Source: Burkholderiaceae bacterium
Lineage (GTDB): Bacteria; Pseudomonadota; Gammaproteobacteria; Burkholderiales; Burkholderiaceae_F
Direction: 5' to 3'
NCBI GenBank assembly: GCA_019236735.1
Contig: JAFAIM010000060.1
Coordinates: forward strand, 62,001 to 126,000
DNA: 64,000 nt
This document shows, in pieces, positions 25,753-35,467 of this stretch. The notes under the pieces are model-generated. The model saw only the letters and a program-made list of their open reading frames with translations, searched no databases and was not told where the DNA came from. A program made the position numbers and the translations under genes. Positions within the stretch are counted from its first letter, which is position 1, and each line of letters starts with the position of its first letter.

Positions 25753-28521
25753 GTGAGCGCTTTCGGCAACTTCGAGCCTCGGCGCCACACCGCAGTGTGG
25801 CGGCTGAAACTGCGGCTGCTCGCCGTGCTGCTGCTGCTCGTGATCGTCCCGGCCATAGGCGCGATCCTGGTCCTGCAGGCCGGCATCGAGCAGGAGCGCG
25901 AATACCAGTTATCGGATGCGCGCGAACATCTGGTCAAGCGCATTGGCGACCTGGACCAGGGCTGGCGCGAGACCGCCTTCGCCTTCGCACAGCAGATCGA
26001 CCTATGGCAGGCCACGGCAGCTAGTGCCCGCTCGGAGGAGGGCGACGCCCGCCTGCGCGTGCTGTTGACCACGCTGCTCGACCAGGGCGACTTCACGCAT
26101 GCGGTGATCGGTGCCCACAGCGGGCGCACTCTGCTGCGCTACGGAACGAACCCGCAGGAACGGATCGGGCCCACGTACTGGGACTCGGGCGGTAATTTGG
26201 GGTGGGCCTACAGCGAGGCCGATCACGTCGTGTATCGCGCGGTTTCCGCCGATCTGCGCTCGCTCAGTGGTAACGCGCGACTGCTGCTGTACGTGCCGAT
26301 CGACGAGGCGCTGTTGCGGCGCCTGGCCTACCCGAACACCGAGTTGATCGTGCTCTACCGTGGCGAGCGCTTGGCGGTGTCTTCGGGCTCCGAACCGCAG
26401 TCGGCACAGCGCGTGCGGGAGCCGCGATACTCCGCAACGATGACGATGCCGTGGGACGATCTGCCCAGTGCTCCGAGTCTGGAGATCACCCGCCTGTTCC
26501 GCGCGCCGCTGTCAGGTTCCAGACTGGCTGCGATCACCGCCGCTGCAGTGGCGTTCTTTGCCTTCGCCACTTGGATCGTCCTCGGGCGCTGGACAAACGA
26601 GCGCGCCGCGCGCCTGCTCCAGCTGCAGGGTGCGGCGAGCGACTTCACGGCGGCGCCGGCGGCGGTGACGATGCCGGGTGGAATCGACAGCAAACTGGAA
26701 CGAGCCGGCGCGGTCGAAGACGACATTGGGCTGCTTGCGCGCGAGATGTGCAGCATGATGTCGAGGATCGTGCGGTACCAGCAGGAGCAGGCAGCGGCCC
26801 ACGCCGCGCTCTGCGATGCGAAATTGGAGCTCGAACAGCGTGTGGCCGAGCGTACGGCGCAGCTGGCAGCCGCCAACTCGGCACTGGCGGAACGTGGAGC
26901 GCAACTCGAGAAGCTCAACGCTGCGTTGGGCGAACGCGAGCGTTTCACGCGCTACGTTACCGATTCGGTTCCCGCTCTGGTGAGCTATTGGGGTCGGGAC
27001 CTGCGTTGCCGCTTCGCCAATCGGGCCTACCTGGAATGGTTCGGCAGGCGGCCGGAGGAAATGCTCGGGATTCGATTGCAGGATCTGCTGGGCGAGGAGC
27101 TATTTCAGCGCAGTGAGCCGTACGTTCTCGCTGCGCTCTGCGGTGAACGGCAGGTGTTCCAGACCAGCCTGGTCAAAGCCGACGGCAGCGGGGGCCAGGT
27201 CTTGCTGGTACTTGCGCCGGACGAAATTGGGGGCGTCGTGCAGGGATACAGCGTCGTCGGCTCCGACATCACCGAGCTGGAACGCACACGGGTGCGCCTG
27301 GCGGAAATGAACCAGGAGCTGGCGCGCCGGGTCGAGCAGGCCGAGGAGGCCACTCGCGCCAAGAGCGTGTTTCTGGCCAATATGAGCCACGAGATCCGCA
27401 CCCCGATGAACGCCATCATGGGGTTGACCCACTTGCTGGAGCGCGACAGCGGCGATCGGTTGCAGCGCGAGCGCCTCGGCATGATCGACAGCGCCGCCCG
27501 ACACCTGCTGCACCTGATCAATGATGTCCTGGATCTGTCGAAGATCGAAGCCGGCAAAATGGCGCTGGAAGAGGTCGAGTTTTCGCGCGACGACCTGTTG
27601 TCGCGCACGTTCGAAATCATCTCCGAGCCGGCGCGCGAGAAGGGTTTGGAGCTCGTCGTCGATGCCGATCACCTGCCGCACCGGCTACGTGGAGACCCGA
27701 AGCGGCTGTCTCAGGCGTTGATCAATCTGCTCGGCAACGGCGTGAAGTTCACGCGCGCCGGTCGGGTGGGGCTACACGCTGATGTCGTGGCCGAGCAATC
27801 CGACCGCATCTGCGCGCGCTTCGCAGTACAGGATACCGGTGAAGGAATCCCGCCGGAGCGGCAGGCTCGCCTGTTCCAGCCGTTCGAGCAGCTGGATGGC
27901 TCGACCACGCGCCACCACGGCGGTACCGGTTTGGGACTTGCGTTGACGCGCCACCTTGCGCGAATGATGGGCGGCGAAGTAGGCGTAAACAGCGAGCCGG
28001 GTGCGGGCAGTACCTTCTGGTTCACTGCTTGGTTCGGGCGCGCCGCGACCCCGGCGCGAGCCGCTCTTGGTGACCAGCACCATGTGCACCCTTCACCTCC
28101 GTCGATTCCTTCGCGCGACCGCGAACGCGCGACGGAAGCAGTACTGCGGGAGCGTCATAGCGGCCGGCGGGTGCTGCTGGTGGAGGACAACCCGATCAAC
28201 CGCGAAGTGGCGCAGTCGCTTTTGAGCGCGACCGGCCTGCAGGTGGAAGCCGCCGAACATGGAGCGCAGGCAGTCGAACTGGTCGCCGCCCACAAGTACG
28301 ACCTCGTGTTGATGGACGTGCAGATGCCGGTGATGGACGGGCTGGAAACTACCCGGCGAATCCGCCGGCAATTCGGGGCAGAGCTCCCGATTGTCGCGAT
28401 GACGGCCAACGCATTCGCGCAAGACCGAGTCGCCTGTCTGAACGCTGGAATGAACGACCTGTTGGTCAAGCCGGTCGATCCCGAACTGCTGTACGAGACA
28501 CTGCTTCGATGGCTCGGGTAG
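25753..28521 (+). CDS. Membrane hybrid sensor histidine kinase (PAS-HisKA-HATPase-REC)
   Basis: 922 aa from the GTG at 25753; the track's GTG at 25714 adds 13 residues and is possible. Two membrane segments (near residues 18-38 and 255-278) flank a ~215-residue periplasmic sensor region with no family I recognise. A HAMP-like/coiled linker follows. Then come a PAS domain ([24 protein letters not shown] is its start), HisKA ([19 protein letters not shown]), HATPase ([29 protein letters not shown]) and a C-terminal receiver ([14 protein letters not shown], Asp in [13 protein letters not shown]). The layout resembles RpfC-like kinases without an HPt domain. The adjacent divergent HD-GYP regulator is the probable partner. 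Confidence 0.9.
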   Translation: MSAFGNFEPRRHTAVWRLKLRLLAVLLLLVIVPAIGAILVLQAGIEQEREYQLSDAREHLVKRIGDLDQGWRETAFAFAQQIDLWQATAASARSEEGDARLRVLLTTLLDQGDFTHAVIGAHSGRTLLRYGTNPQERIGPTYWDSGGNLGWAYSEADHVVYRAVSADLRSLSGNARLLLYVPIDEALLRRLAYPNTELIVLYRGERLAVSSGSEPQSAQRVREPRYSATMTMPWDDLPSAPSLEITRLFRAPLSGSRLAAITAAAVAFFAFATWIVLGRWTNERAARLLQLQGAASDFTAAPAAVTMPGGIDSKLERAGAVEDDIGLLAREMCSMMSRIVRYQQEQAAAHAALCDAKLELEQRVAERTAQLAAANSALAERGAQLEKLNAALGERERFTRYVTDSVPALVSYWGRDLRCRFANRAYLEWFGRRPEEMLGIRLQDLLGEELFQRSEPYVLAALCGERQVFQTSLVKADGSGGQVLLVLAPDEIGGVVQGYSVVGSDITELERTRVRLAEMNQELARRVEQAEEATRAKSVFLANMSHEIRTPMNAIMGLTHLLERDSGDRLQRERLGMIDSAARHLLHLINDVLDLSKIEAGKMALEEVEFSRDDLLSRTFEIISEPAREKGLELVVDADHLPHRLRGDPKRLSQALINLLGNGVKFTRAGRVGLHADVVAEQSDRICARFAVQDTGEGIPPERQARLFQPFEQLDGSTTRHHGGTGLGLALTRHLARMMGGEVGVNSEPGAGSTFWFTAWFGRAATPARAALGDQHHVHPSPPSIPSRDRERATEAVLRERHSGRRVLLVEDNPINREVAQSLLSATGLQVEAAEHGAQAVELVAAHKYDLVLMDVQMPVMDGLETTRRIRRQFGAELPIVAMTANAFAQDRVACLNAGMNDLLVKPVDPELLYETLLRWLG

Positions 28522-28730
28522 ACCGAGCCTTCCAGCGCGAAGTAACGACTTTCCGTCGCGATACGAGGCGCACTTCGGCGCTAACGCGCCCACCTCGGCA
28601 CCCGCCTCCTGAGAAAGAACTTTCAGTTCTGATCGCATCACGCTCATTCCACTTGCATTTCGCCTCTGCCTCCACCCGAAGTTCGGCGGCTAAGTGCCCG
28701 TAGAAATTGGGAAAACACCCCTTTTTCGCC
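28522..28730. other. Non-coding stretch ahead of the dcw promoter
   Basis: About 210 bp between the hybrid kinase stop and the dcw promoter. No convincing ORF, RNA or strong stem-loop is seen. The stretch becomes AT-richer toward the promoter (GAAAACACCCCTTTTTCGCC). Confidence 0.4.
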
Positions 28731-28759
28731 TTGACCGGGCGCGGGTGATGCACTAGAGT
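28731..28759 (+). promoter_or_regulatory. Sigma70-type promoter of the dcw cluster
   Basis: TTGACC (28731-28736), a 17-bp spacer and TAGAGT (28754-28759) make a good -35/-10 pair about 108 bp before mraZ. No other comparably good promoter was noticed before ftsZ, where genes overlap or nearly touch. Confidence 0.65.
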
Positions 28760-28779
28760 GAGCGACCGGTGCAAAAATG

Positions 28780-28795
28780 TGGGATGTGGTGGATT
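28780..28795 (+). promoter_or_regulatory. Probable MraZ-binding boxes
   Basis: TGGGAT-GTGG-TGGATT is a direct repeat of TGG(G)AT with 10-bp phasing, placed between the -10 element and mraZ. MraZ is known to bind TGGGN direct repeats upstream of its own gene, so this is the likely autoregulatory site. Confidence 0.5.
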
Positions 28796-28843
28796 AGTAA
28801 GTAATCGCTCTCTTGTATTCCAAGCTGGTGTAAAGGAGAGCGA

Positions 28844-28969
28844 ATGCGGACTGGGGGCGGGGCGACGTGTTTCAGGGTTCTTCGCAGCTCACGCTGGACG
28901 GCAAGGGACGCATTTCGGTCCCCAGCCGGCACCGCGACGTACTTGCGGCGCAGTGCGACGGGCGTTTGA
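28844..28969 (+). other. Short ORF with strong ribosome site overlapping mraZ out of frame
   Basis: AAAGGAG stands just before an ATG at 28844 that opens 41 codons in a different frame from mraZ (whose GTG is at 28867) and ends at TGA 28969. The peptide (MRTGGGATCFRVLRSS...) has no recognisable features. It may be an upstream ORF modulating mraZ translation, or the ribosome site may serve the GTG at a long distance. Confidence 0.3.
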
Positions 28970-29295
28970 CGCTGACCCGCCACCCGGACGGGTGCCTGCT
29001 GGTGTATCCGCGCCCCGTGTGGGAAGCACGGCGGGAGGCGATTGCGGCGATGCCGTACTCGTGGCGCGGGCTGCAGCGCCTGCTGCTCGGTAGTGCGGCC
29101 GACGCCGAAATCGACAGCGCCGGCCGGGTTCTGGTGCCAGCGGAATTGCGAGAGGCGGCTGGCCTCGAGCGCGATGTGATGCTGCTCGGAATGGCCACCC
29201 ACTTCGAGCTGTGGGACGTGGCGCGACTGCACGAGCAGGAGCAGAAACAGCTCGCGCAAGCGCTGCCGGAATCCACGGCGTCATTTTCGTTCTAA
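28867..29295 (+). CDS. mraZ: Transcriptional regulator MraZ
   Basis: 142 aa from the GTG at 28867, fixed by the conserved family start (MFQGSSQLTLDGKGRISVPS). Two AbrB/SpoVT-like half-domains are visible: DGKGRISVPSRHRD near the N-terminus and SAGRVLVPAELREAAGL in the second half. MraZ forms a ring that binds the repeats upstream of its own gene and represses the dcw cluster. It is the first gene of the operon and rsmH follows after 6 bp. The start lacks a good nearby Shine-Dalgarno; the strong one upstream serves an out-of-frame ATG. Confidence 0.95.
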   Translation: MFQGSSQLTLDGKGRISVPSRHRDVLAAQCDGRLTLTRHPDGCLLVYPRPVWEARREAIAAMPYSWRGLQRLLLGSAADAEIDSAGRVLVPAELREAAGLERDVMLLGMATHFELWDVARLHEQEQKQLAQALPESTASFSF

Positions 29296-29301
29296 GCGTG
29301 G

Positions 29302-30282
29302 ATGAGCTGCGCGACTTCGGCGGATGTGCGCGAGCACCGCACGGTGCTTCTGGACTCCGCTATCGAGATGCTGGTGACCGATCCGAAGGCCGTCTATTTG
29401 GATGCCACGTATGGGCGCGGCGGTCACGCCCGCCGCATCCTGCAGCGGCTCGCCCCGGATGGGCGCCTAATTGCGCTGGACCGGGATCCGGACGCAGCGC
29501 GCGATGCCTCCTCGATCGCAGACCCTCGCTTCGAGTTCGTGCGCACGCGCTTTTCCCGGTTGACCGAGGTGCTTGCCGAGCGCGCAGTCTCGGCGATTGG
29601 CGGATTGCTGATGGATCTGGGCGTGTCTTCGCCGCAGCTCGACGATGCGGCGCGCGGCTTCTCGCTGCGGCTGGACGGACCACTGGACATGCGGATGGAT
29701 CCCGACAGCGGCCCGTCGGCAGCGCAATGGCTTGCACAAGCGGACCTCGCGCAGGTGCGCCGGGTGCTGCGCGAGTACGGAGATGAGCGGTTTGCTGCAC
29801 AGATTGCAAAGGCGATTGTGGCTCGCCGGTCGGATGGCCGGCCGCTCGAACGGACTTCCGAGCTGGCCGCTGTCGTCGCGCGCGCGATCCCCGTCAAAGA
29901 CCGCAAGGACCCGAACCAGCATCCGGCCACGCGCACTTTTCAGGCTTTACGGATTTTCCTCAATCAAGAGTTGGAGGAGCTGGCGCTGACGCTCGAAGCC
30001 TCGGTGGCGTGGATGGCGCCGGGGGCGCGCATGGTCGTGATCAGCTTCCACTCGTTGGAGGACCGGATCGTGAAAACCTTCGTCTCGCGCAACGCACATC
30101 CGGAGCGGCACCTGCCGCGCCTGCCGCTTCGCGCGACACAGCTGCCGCCGCCGTTGTTGCGCCCGCTGGCGCGCGTTCGGCCCGATCCGGCGGAGGTCGC
30201 TGCCAACCCACGTGCGCGCTCGGCGCTGATGCGCGTTGCCGAGCGCACGGCCGCTCCGGCGCAGGCAGGCGTGCAGTGTTGA
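29302..30282 (+). CDS. rsmH: 16S rRNA m4C1402 methyltransferase RsmH (MraW)
   Basis: 326 aa, typical length. SAM-binding motif LDATYGRGGHARRIL, LIALDRDPDA, LLMDLGVSSPQLD, RGFSLRLDGPLDMRMD and MVVISFHSLEDRIVK are all present. It N4-methylates C1402 in the decoding centre of 16S rRNA. It is second in the dcw operon, directly after mraZ. Confidence 0.96.
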   Translation: MSCATSADVREHRTVLLDSAIEMLVTDPKAVYLDATYGRGGHARRILQRLAPDGRLIALDRDPDAARDASSIADPRFEFVRTRFSRLTEVLAERAVSAIGGLLMDLGVSSPQLDDAARGFSLRLDGPLDMRMDPDSGPSAAQWLAQADLAQVRRVLREYGDERFAAQIAKAIVARRSDGRPLERTSELAAVVARAIPVKDRKDPNQHPATRTFQALRIFLNQELEELALTLEASVAWMAPGARMVVISFHSLEDRIVKTFVSRNAHPERHLPRLPLRATQLPPPLLRPLARVRPDPAEVAANPRARSALMRVAERTAAPAQAGVQC

Positions 30283-30317
30283 GAGCGCACCTCGATGGTC
30301 CCTGCCCGTAATCAGCC

Positions 30318-30626
30318 ATGACCGACAGCAATCGCTCCCGGCTGATCGTCGCGCTGCTGGCCGTCTGCCTGATGGCAAGCGCGCTGGCGCTGATCACCGC
30401 GCAACACCGCGCGCGCGATCTGTTCGCCGATCTGGAAGTGGCGCAGCAGCTCGGCCGGCAGCGCGAGGCCGAAGGCAACCGGCTGCGAATTGAGCTGGGA
30501 CGGGCGAGCCAGCCGGCGGTGATCGAAGCTGCTGCGCGCGCCATCGGTATGCGACCGATCGATCCCGATCACACGACGCTGCTGCCACCGACGCCACGCG
30601 GCGAGCAGCCCGCGGAGCAACCGTGA
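30318..30626 (+). CDS. ftsL: Cell division protein FtsL
   Basis: 102 aa bitopic membrane protein: a short cytoplasmic N-terminus, a membrane helix (LIVALLAVCLMASALALIT) and a periplasmic coiled coil (FADLEVAQQLGRQREAEGNRLRIELGRAS). It ends with the usual ARAIGMRPIDPD segment and a Pro-rich tail. It complexes with FtsB and FtsQ and helps activate FtsWI. Its stop overlaps the ftsI start. Confidence 0.9.
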   Translation: MTDSNRSRLIVALLAVCLMASALALITAQHRARDLFADLEVAQQLGRQREAEGNRLRIELGRASQPAVIEAAARAIGMRPIDPDHTTLLPPTPRGEQPAEQP

Positions 30627-32485
30627 AACAGGCGCGCACCTCTTCCAGCGCGACACCGGCTGCGGGGCGGCGCGCGCGAATGCGCCGCGCATCAGGTGGC
30701 TCGGGCGCCTCGGGGCCCAGCACAAACAATCCCTTGCTGGCGGTCCGCCTGCCAGCCTGGCGCTCGCGCTTGTTGTTGTTCGGTTTGTTCTGCGGTTTCG
30801 TCTCGTTGGCCGCTCGCGCGTTTTATCTTCAGGGCGGAGTTTCGACGCAGTTCCTGCAGCGGCAAGGCGAGGCACGCTACGCGCGAACCTTGAATGTCGC
30901 CGCCAATCGCGGTGCGATCACCGATCGCAACGGTGTTGTGCTCGCCTCCTCGGTGCCCGCGCGTGGCGTGTGGGCGATCCCGGAAGAGGTCGACGCCGGT
31001 AAGCGTGCCGTCGCGCAGCTGGCGCAGGTGCTGGAGGTCCCGGCTGCCGAGCTGCGGCAGCGGCTGGCGGGGCAGGACCGCAGCTTCGTTTACCTGAAAC
31101 GCCAGGTCGAACCGCAGATCGCGCAACGCGTCGAATCGTTCAACCTCGCCGGCATCCACACCAGCCGCGAATTCCGGCGTCTGTATCCGGAAGGGGCGAT
31201 TACGGCGCAGCTGTTGGGCTTCACCGACGTCGAGGATCGCGGGCAGGACGGCATCGAGCTCGCGTTCGAGCACACGTTGGCGGGCCGTCCGGGCTTGCGG
31301 CACGTGATCAAGGACCGCCTCGGGCGCGCGGTTGAGGACGATTGGGTGCGCGAGCCGATCGAAGGTCGCGACGTGCGGCTTTCGATCGACGACCGCATTC
31401 AGTACATCGCGTATGCGTCGCTGCGTTCCGCGGTCGAAGCCAGTCAGGCGCATGGCGGCTCGATTGTCGTGCTCGACGTAGCCAGCGGCGGAATCCTTGC
31501 CCTGACCAGCTGGCCCAGCTTCGACCCTGCCCGACGCGACCAGATGCAGGGGCAAGCGCTGCGGGACCGTGCCGTCTCCGACACCTTCGAGCCGGGCTCG
31601 ACGATGAAGCCGTTTTCGATCGCCACCGCGCTGGAGAACGGCGTTGTCGCACCGCAGTCGACGTTCGATACCGATCCCGGCTGGATGCGCATCGGGGGAC
31701 GAACCATTAGCGATACCAGTTCGCACGGGGTGTTGACGGTCGAGCAGATCGTCGCCAAGTCGAGCAATGTCGGCACTGCCAAGATCGCACTTCGCCTGCC
31801 GGCACAGGCGCTGTGGGACACCTTGACCGCGGTCGGCTTCGGCCAGGCGCCGCGAGCGGGACTGCCGGGGGCGGTGGCGGGCAGGCTGCGGCCGCCCGGC
31901 GAGTGGCGCCCGATCGAGCAGGCAACGATCGCATACGGCTACGGCGTTTCGGTTTCGCTGCTGCAATTGGCGCGCGCCTATCTCGTGTTCGCGCGCGATG
32001 GCGACATCGTGCCGGTGAGCGTGATGGACGTGGACTCGCCTGCAGCCGCCGTGCAGGTTTTGCGGCCACAGACCGCCCAGGCGATGCGCCGAATGTTGGA
32101 GCTCGCGTGCACCGACGAAGGCACGGCCCCGGCGGCGCGCGTGCCCGGCTACAGTGTTGCCGGCAAAACCGGCACGGCGCGCAAGCTGCACGACGGCCGC
32201 TATTCGGATTCGTACGTGGCTTCGTTCGTGGGGTTCGCTCCGGCTTCCAGCCCGCGAGTGGTGATCGCGGTGACGATCGACGAGCCGCACGGCGCGCGCT
32301 ATTTCGGAGGCGACGTGGCTGCGCCGGTGTTCTCCCGGGTTGCGGCCGGAACCCTGCGTGCGCTGCAGGTGCCGCCGCAGGAGCCGGCGTACGCGCTGGC
32401 CGAGAGCGATGCCGCAGACAGCGCACGCAGCGTCGACAGCGCGCGCAGCGCTCGCAGCGCTCCGGGCGTGCGCAGCGTGCAATGA
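30623..32485 (+). CDS. ftsI: Peptidoglycan transpeptidase FtsI (PBP3)
   Basis: 620 aa. A cytoplasmic basic N-terminus and one membrane helix (LLLFGLFCGFVSLAARAFYL) precede the PBP dimer domain (ANRGAITDRNGVVLA) and the transpeptidase. Active-site motifs are STMKP (Ser nucleophile), SSN and KTGT. It cross-links septal peptidoglycan in partnership with FtsW. The C-terminus carries an odd Ser/Ala/Arg-rich tail with repeated SARS units beyond the catalytic domain, encoded by GC-rich repeats. It starts by ATGA overlap with ftsL. Confidence 0.96.
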   Translation: MKQARTSSSATPAAGRRARMRRASGGSGASGPSTNNPLLAVRLPAWRSRLLLFGLFCGFVSLAARAFYLQGGVSTQFLQRQGEARYARTLNVAANRGAITDRNGVVLASSVPARGVWAIPEEVDAGKRAVAQLAQVLEVPAAELRQRLAGQDRSFVYLKRQVEPQIAQRVESFNLAGIHTSREFRRLYPEGAITAQLLGFTDVEDRGQDGIELAFEHTLAGRPGLRHVIKDRLGRAVEDDWVREPIEGRDVRLSIDDRIQYIAYASLRSAVEASQAHGGSIVVLDVASGGILALTSWPSFDPARRDQMQGQALRDRAVSDTFEPGSTMKPFSIATALENGVVAPQSTFDTDPGWMRIGGRTISDTSSHGVLTVEQIVAKSSNVGTAKIALRLPAQALWDTLTAVGFGQAPRAGLPGAVAGRLRPPGEWRPIEQATIAYGYGVSVSLLQLARAYLVFARDGDIVPVSVMDVDSPAAAVQVLRPQTAQAMRRMLELACTDEGTAPAARVPGYSVAGKTGTARKLHDGRYSDSYVASFVGFAPASSPRVVIAVTIDEPHGARYFGGDVAAPVFSRVAAGTLRALQVPPQEPAYALAESDAADSARSVDSARSARSAPGVRSVQ

Positions 32486-32498
32486 AACGGCAGGCATC

Positions 32499-34088
32499 GT
32501 GAACGAAGCCGACGCGCAACGCCATGCCGCGCAGATCGTGGCTTGGATCCGTTCGAACGCTCCCGCGGCAGCCGATCTTCGGATCGACAGCCGCGAAGTT
32601 CGCCGCGGCGACGTGTTCTTTGCACTGCCGGGAAGGCGAGACGACGGGCGCCGCCACATGCTGGAGGCCGTTTCCCGCGGGGCCGGAGCGATCGTGACGG
32701 AGACGCTGGAAAGCGGCGCGCCGCCGAGCGTGGTGCCGCTGCTGCAGGTTGAACAACTGGCGCCGCAACTGAGCGGCATCGGCGCCGCCTTTTACGGCGA
32801 TCCGACCGCGCGGATGCTGGTGATCGGCGTCACCGGTACCAACGGCAAGACATCGTGCAGCCATTGGATCGCGCAGTTGCTGACTGCCTGTGGGCGGCGC
32901 TGCGGCGTGATCGGGACGGTCGGTTCGGGTTTTCCCGACGCTTTGAGCGCTGACGCCTCCTTGACCACGCCCGACGCGCTTGGCCTGCAACGCCAGGCGC
33001 GCGCACTGATGGACGCGGGCGCTCAGGCGCTCGCGATCGAGGTGTCGTCGATCGGCCTGGATCAACATCGCACCGACGCAATCCGGTTCGACCTTGCCCT
33101 GTTCACGAACCTGACTCGCGACCATCTCGACTACCACGGCTCGATGGCGGAATACCGGCGTGCCAAGGAGCGGCTGTTCGATACTCCTTGCCTCGCGCAG
33201 GCCGTGCTGAATCTGGACGATGATTTCGGCAGACTGCTGGCGCGCCGCTGCCGTTCGCGCATGCTGCGCGCGATCGGCTATCGCGTACAGGGTCCCGCTG
33301 TAGAGGATGTCGAGGCGCGAGCGCCCCTCGACGATGTCGACCTGGAACTGTGTGCCGAGGCGGTTGAGCTGGGCACCGACGGCCTTCGCTTCGACGCGCA
33401 TCTGCGGCGTGCGGGCGCGCCCGAACCTGCCGTCGCGGTGCGGGCACCGGTGATCGGCCGTTTCAACGTCTCCAACGTTCTTGGCGTGTTCGGCACTGCG
33501 CTGGCGGCGGGGGTCGAGGCGCTCGATGCTGCCGCCGCCCTGCAACGCTTGCGTCCGCCAGCGGGACGCTTGCAACCGGTCGAGCTCGGGCGGCAGGTAC
33601 CGGCAGCGGGGCTGCCGCTCGTGCTGGTCGATTATGCGCACACGCCGGACGCGATCGACCAGGCGCTCGCAGCGCTGCGGCCGGTTGCGCAAGCGCGCGC
33701 AGGCCGTCTGTGGATCGTCTTTGGTGCCGGTGGGGACCGCGATGCGGGCAAGCGCCCCGAGATGGGAGCGGCCGCGGCGCGTGGCGCCGACTGCATTGTG
33801 GTGACCAGCGACAACCCGCGTAGCGAGGATCCCACCCGCATCGTCGAGCAAATCGTCGCCGGCGCAGTCGGCTCAGGGGTACGGCCGGAGCGCACCGAAG
33901 ATCGCGCTCGAGCGATCGCGGGCGCGGTCGCGCGGGCCGATTCGCGCGACGTCGTCCTGATCGCCGGCAAAGGACACGAGCAGTACCAGGAAGTGGCAGG
34001 CCGACGGCTGCCGTTCTCCGACGTGGAATGCGCGCGCGCTGCGCTGGAGCGCCGCGCGGGCCAGGCGGCACAGGCGGGGGCAGGATGA
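32499..34088 (+). CDS. murE: UDP-MurNAc-L-Ala-D-Glu:meso-diaminopimelate ligase MurE
   Basis: 529 aa from the GTG at 32499; the track's start lies in ftsI. The N-terminal UDP-binding domain has DSREVRRGDVFFALPG, the ATP site is [10 protein letters not shown], and the diaminopimelate-specific motif is SDNPRSEDP. It adds meso-DAP to the UDP-MurNAc dipeptide in the cytoplasm. Length is slightly above the usual ~500 because of extra residues in the middle domain. The stop is coupled to murF by ATGA. Confidence 0.95.
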   Translation: MNEADAQRHAAQIVAWIRSNAPAAADLRIDSREVRRGDVFFALPGRRDDGRRHMLEAVSRGAGAIVTETLESGAPPSVVPLLQVEQLAPQLSGIGAAFYGDPTARMLVIGVTGTNGKTSCSHWIAQLLTACGRRCGVIGTVGSGFPDALSADASLTTPDALGLQRQARALMDAGAQALAIEVSSIGLDQHRTDAIRFDLALFTNLTRDHLDYHGSMAEYRRAKERLFDTPCLAQAVLNLDDDFGRLLARRCRSRMLRAIGYRVQGPAVEDVEARAPLDDVDLELCAEAVELGTDGLRFDAHLRRAGAPEPAVAVRAPVIGRFNVSNVLGVFGTALAAGVEALDAAAALQRLRPPAGRLQPVELGRQVPAAGLPLVLVDYAHTPDAIDQALAALRPVAQARAGRLWIVFGAGGDRDAGKRPEMGAAAARGADCIVVTSDNPRSEDPTRIVEQIVAGAVGSGVRPERTEDRARAIAGAVARADSRDVVLIAGKGHEQYQEVAGRRLPFSDVECARAALERRAGQAAQAGAG

Positions 34089-35467
34089 TCAGCTTGGGTG
34101 AGCTTGCGCTCGCGATCGACGGCGCTGCTACAGATAGCCCGGACGTCCGGATCGACTCGGTCAGCACCGATTCGCGCACGCTTGTCACCGGAGCGCTGTT
34201 CGTCGCGCTGCGCGGCCCTCGCTTCGACGGCCACGACTTCGCGGCACAGGCGCGCCAACGAGGGGCGGCGGCGCTGATGGTGGAGCACGCGGTCGCGGTC
34301 GATTGCCCGCAGCTCAGGGTGCCCGATTCGCTGCGAGCGCTCGGCCGCGCAGCTGCGCACTGGCGCGGCGGCTTTTCGCTTCCGGTACTCGCGGTGACCG
34401 GTAGCAACGGCAAGACCACGCTGACGCAGATGATCGCTTCGATCTTCGCGCGCACCTACGGCGAGCGCGACGGCCGCGCTGCGTGGCTGGCCACGCGCGG
34501 CAATTTGAACAACGAAATCGGCCTGCCGCTGATGCTGCTCGAGCTGCGGGTGCACCATCGAGTGGCCGTGTTCGAGCTTGGGATGAACCATCCCGGCGAG
34601 ATCGCGGAGCTCGCGCAAATGGCGCGGCCGACGCTGGCGGTCGTGAACAACGCTCAGCGCGAGCACCAGGAATTCCTGTCGTCGCGCGAGGCCACCGCGA
34701 GAGAGAACGGCGCGGTGCTGGCGGCGCTGCCGAACGATGGCATCGCGCTGTTCCCTTCCGACGATCCGTGCGCGCCGATCTGGCGCGAGCTCGCCGGCTT
34801 GCGACGCGTGATCGACTTCGCGCGCAGCGGCCCTGCCGCCGTCACCGCTCGCTGGCAGGTTCGCCCCGGGGGTAGCCGGATCCACATCGCCGCTCCGGGC
34901 GCCGCGCTCGACGTGAACCTCTCGCTTGCCGGCGCCCACAACGTACACAACGCGCTGGCAGCGGCCTCCTGCGGCCTGGCACTGGGGATTGCACCTGCTG
35001 CGATCGTCGCAGGCCTGGAGGCGTTTCGGGCCGTGGCCGGGCGCGGAAGACGCCTGGCCGGGGCGCATGGCACCGTAGTGATCGACGACAGTTACAACGC
35101 CAACCCGGATTCGGTGCGCGCTGCCATCGACCTGCTCGCGGCGGAGACGCCGCCGCGCCTGTTGTTGCTGGGTGACATGGGCGAGGTCGGCGAGCAGGGA
35201 CCGCAGTTTCACCGCGAAATCGGCGAGTACGCGCGCGATCGCGGAATCGAGGCGTTGCTCGCGGCAGGGCCTGCATCGCTCGAGGCTGTGCGTGCATTCG
35301 GCGGCGGCGCGCGCCATTTCGACGACGCGGAAGGGTTGATCGCCGCGCTGCCTCCATTGTTGCGTGGCGGCACGGTGCTCGTGAAGGGGTCGCGCTTCAT
35401 GCGGATGGAGCGCGTGGTGCAGGCGATCGCGGCCGCGCCGCGGTTGGGTGTCGAAGATGCTGCTTGA
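34085..35467 (+). CDS. murF: UDP-MurNAc-tripeptide:D-Ala-D-Ala ligase MurF
   Basis: 460 aa from the ATG at 34085, overlapping the murE stop. [19 protein letters not shown] (N-domain), [19 protein letters not shown] (ATP loop), [18 protein letters not shown] and DSYNANPDS identify MurF. It attaches the D-Ala-D-Ala dipeptide. The dipeptide is the product of Ddl, whose gene ~7 kb downstream is interrupted in this sequence. The end overlaps mraY by 11 bp. Confidence 0.95.
   Translation: MISLGELALAIDGAATDSPDVRIDSVSTDSRTLVTGALFVALRGPRFDGHDFAAQARQRGAAALMVEHAVAVDCPQLRVPDSLRALGRAAAHWRGGFSLPVLAVTGSNGKTTLTQMIASIFARTYGERDGRAAWLATRGNLNNEIGLPLMLLELRVHHRVAVFELGMNHPGEIAELAQMARPTLAVVNNAQREHQEFLSSREATARENGAVLAALPNDGIALFPSDDPCAPIWRELAGLRRVIDFARSGPAAVTARWQVRPGGSRIHIAAPGAALDVNLSLAGAHNVHNALAAASCGLALGIAPAAIVAGLEAFRAVAGRGRRLAGAHGTVVIDDSYNANPDSVRAAIDLLAAETPPRLLLLGDMGEVGEQGPQFHREIGEYARDRGIEALLAAGPASLEAVRAFGGGARHFDDAEGLIAALPPLLRGGTVLVKGSRFMRMERVVQAIAAAPRLGVEDAA

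Noticed and set aside
30692-33851. Minus-strand ORFs of 695 and 714 aa over ftsI and murE
   Set aside because: Shadows of conserved genes; no recognisable protein motif.
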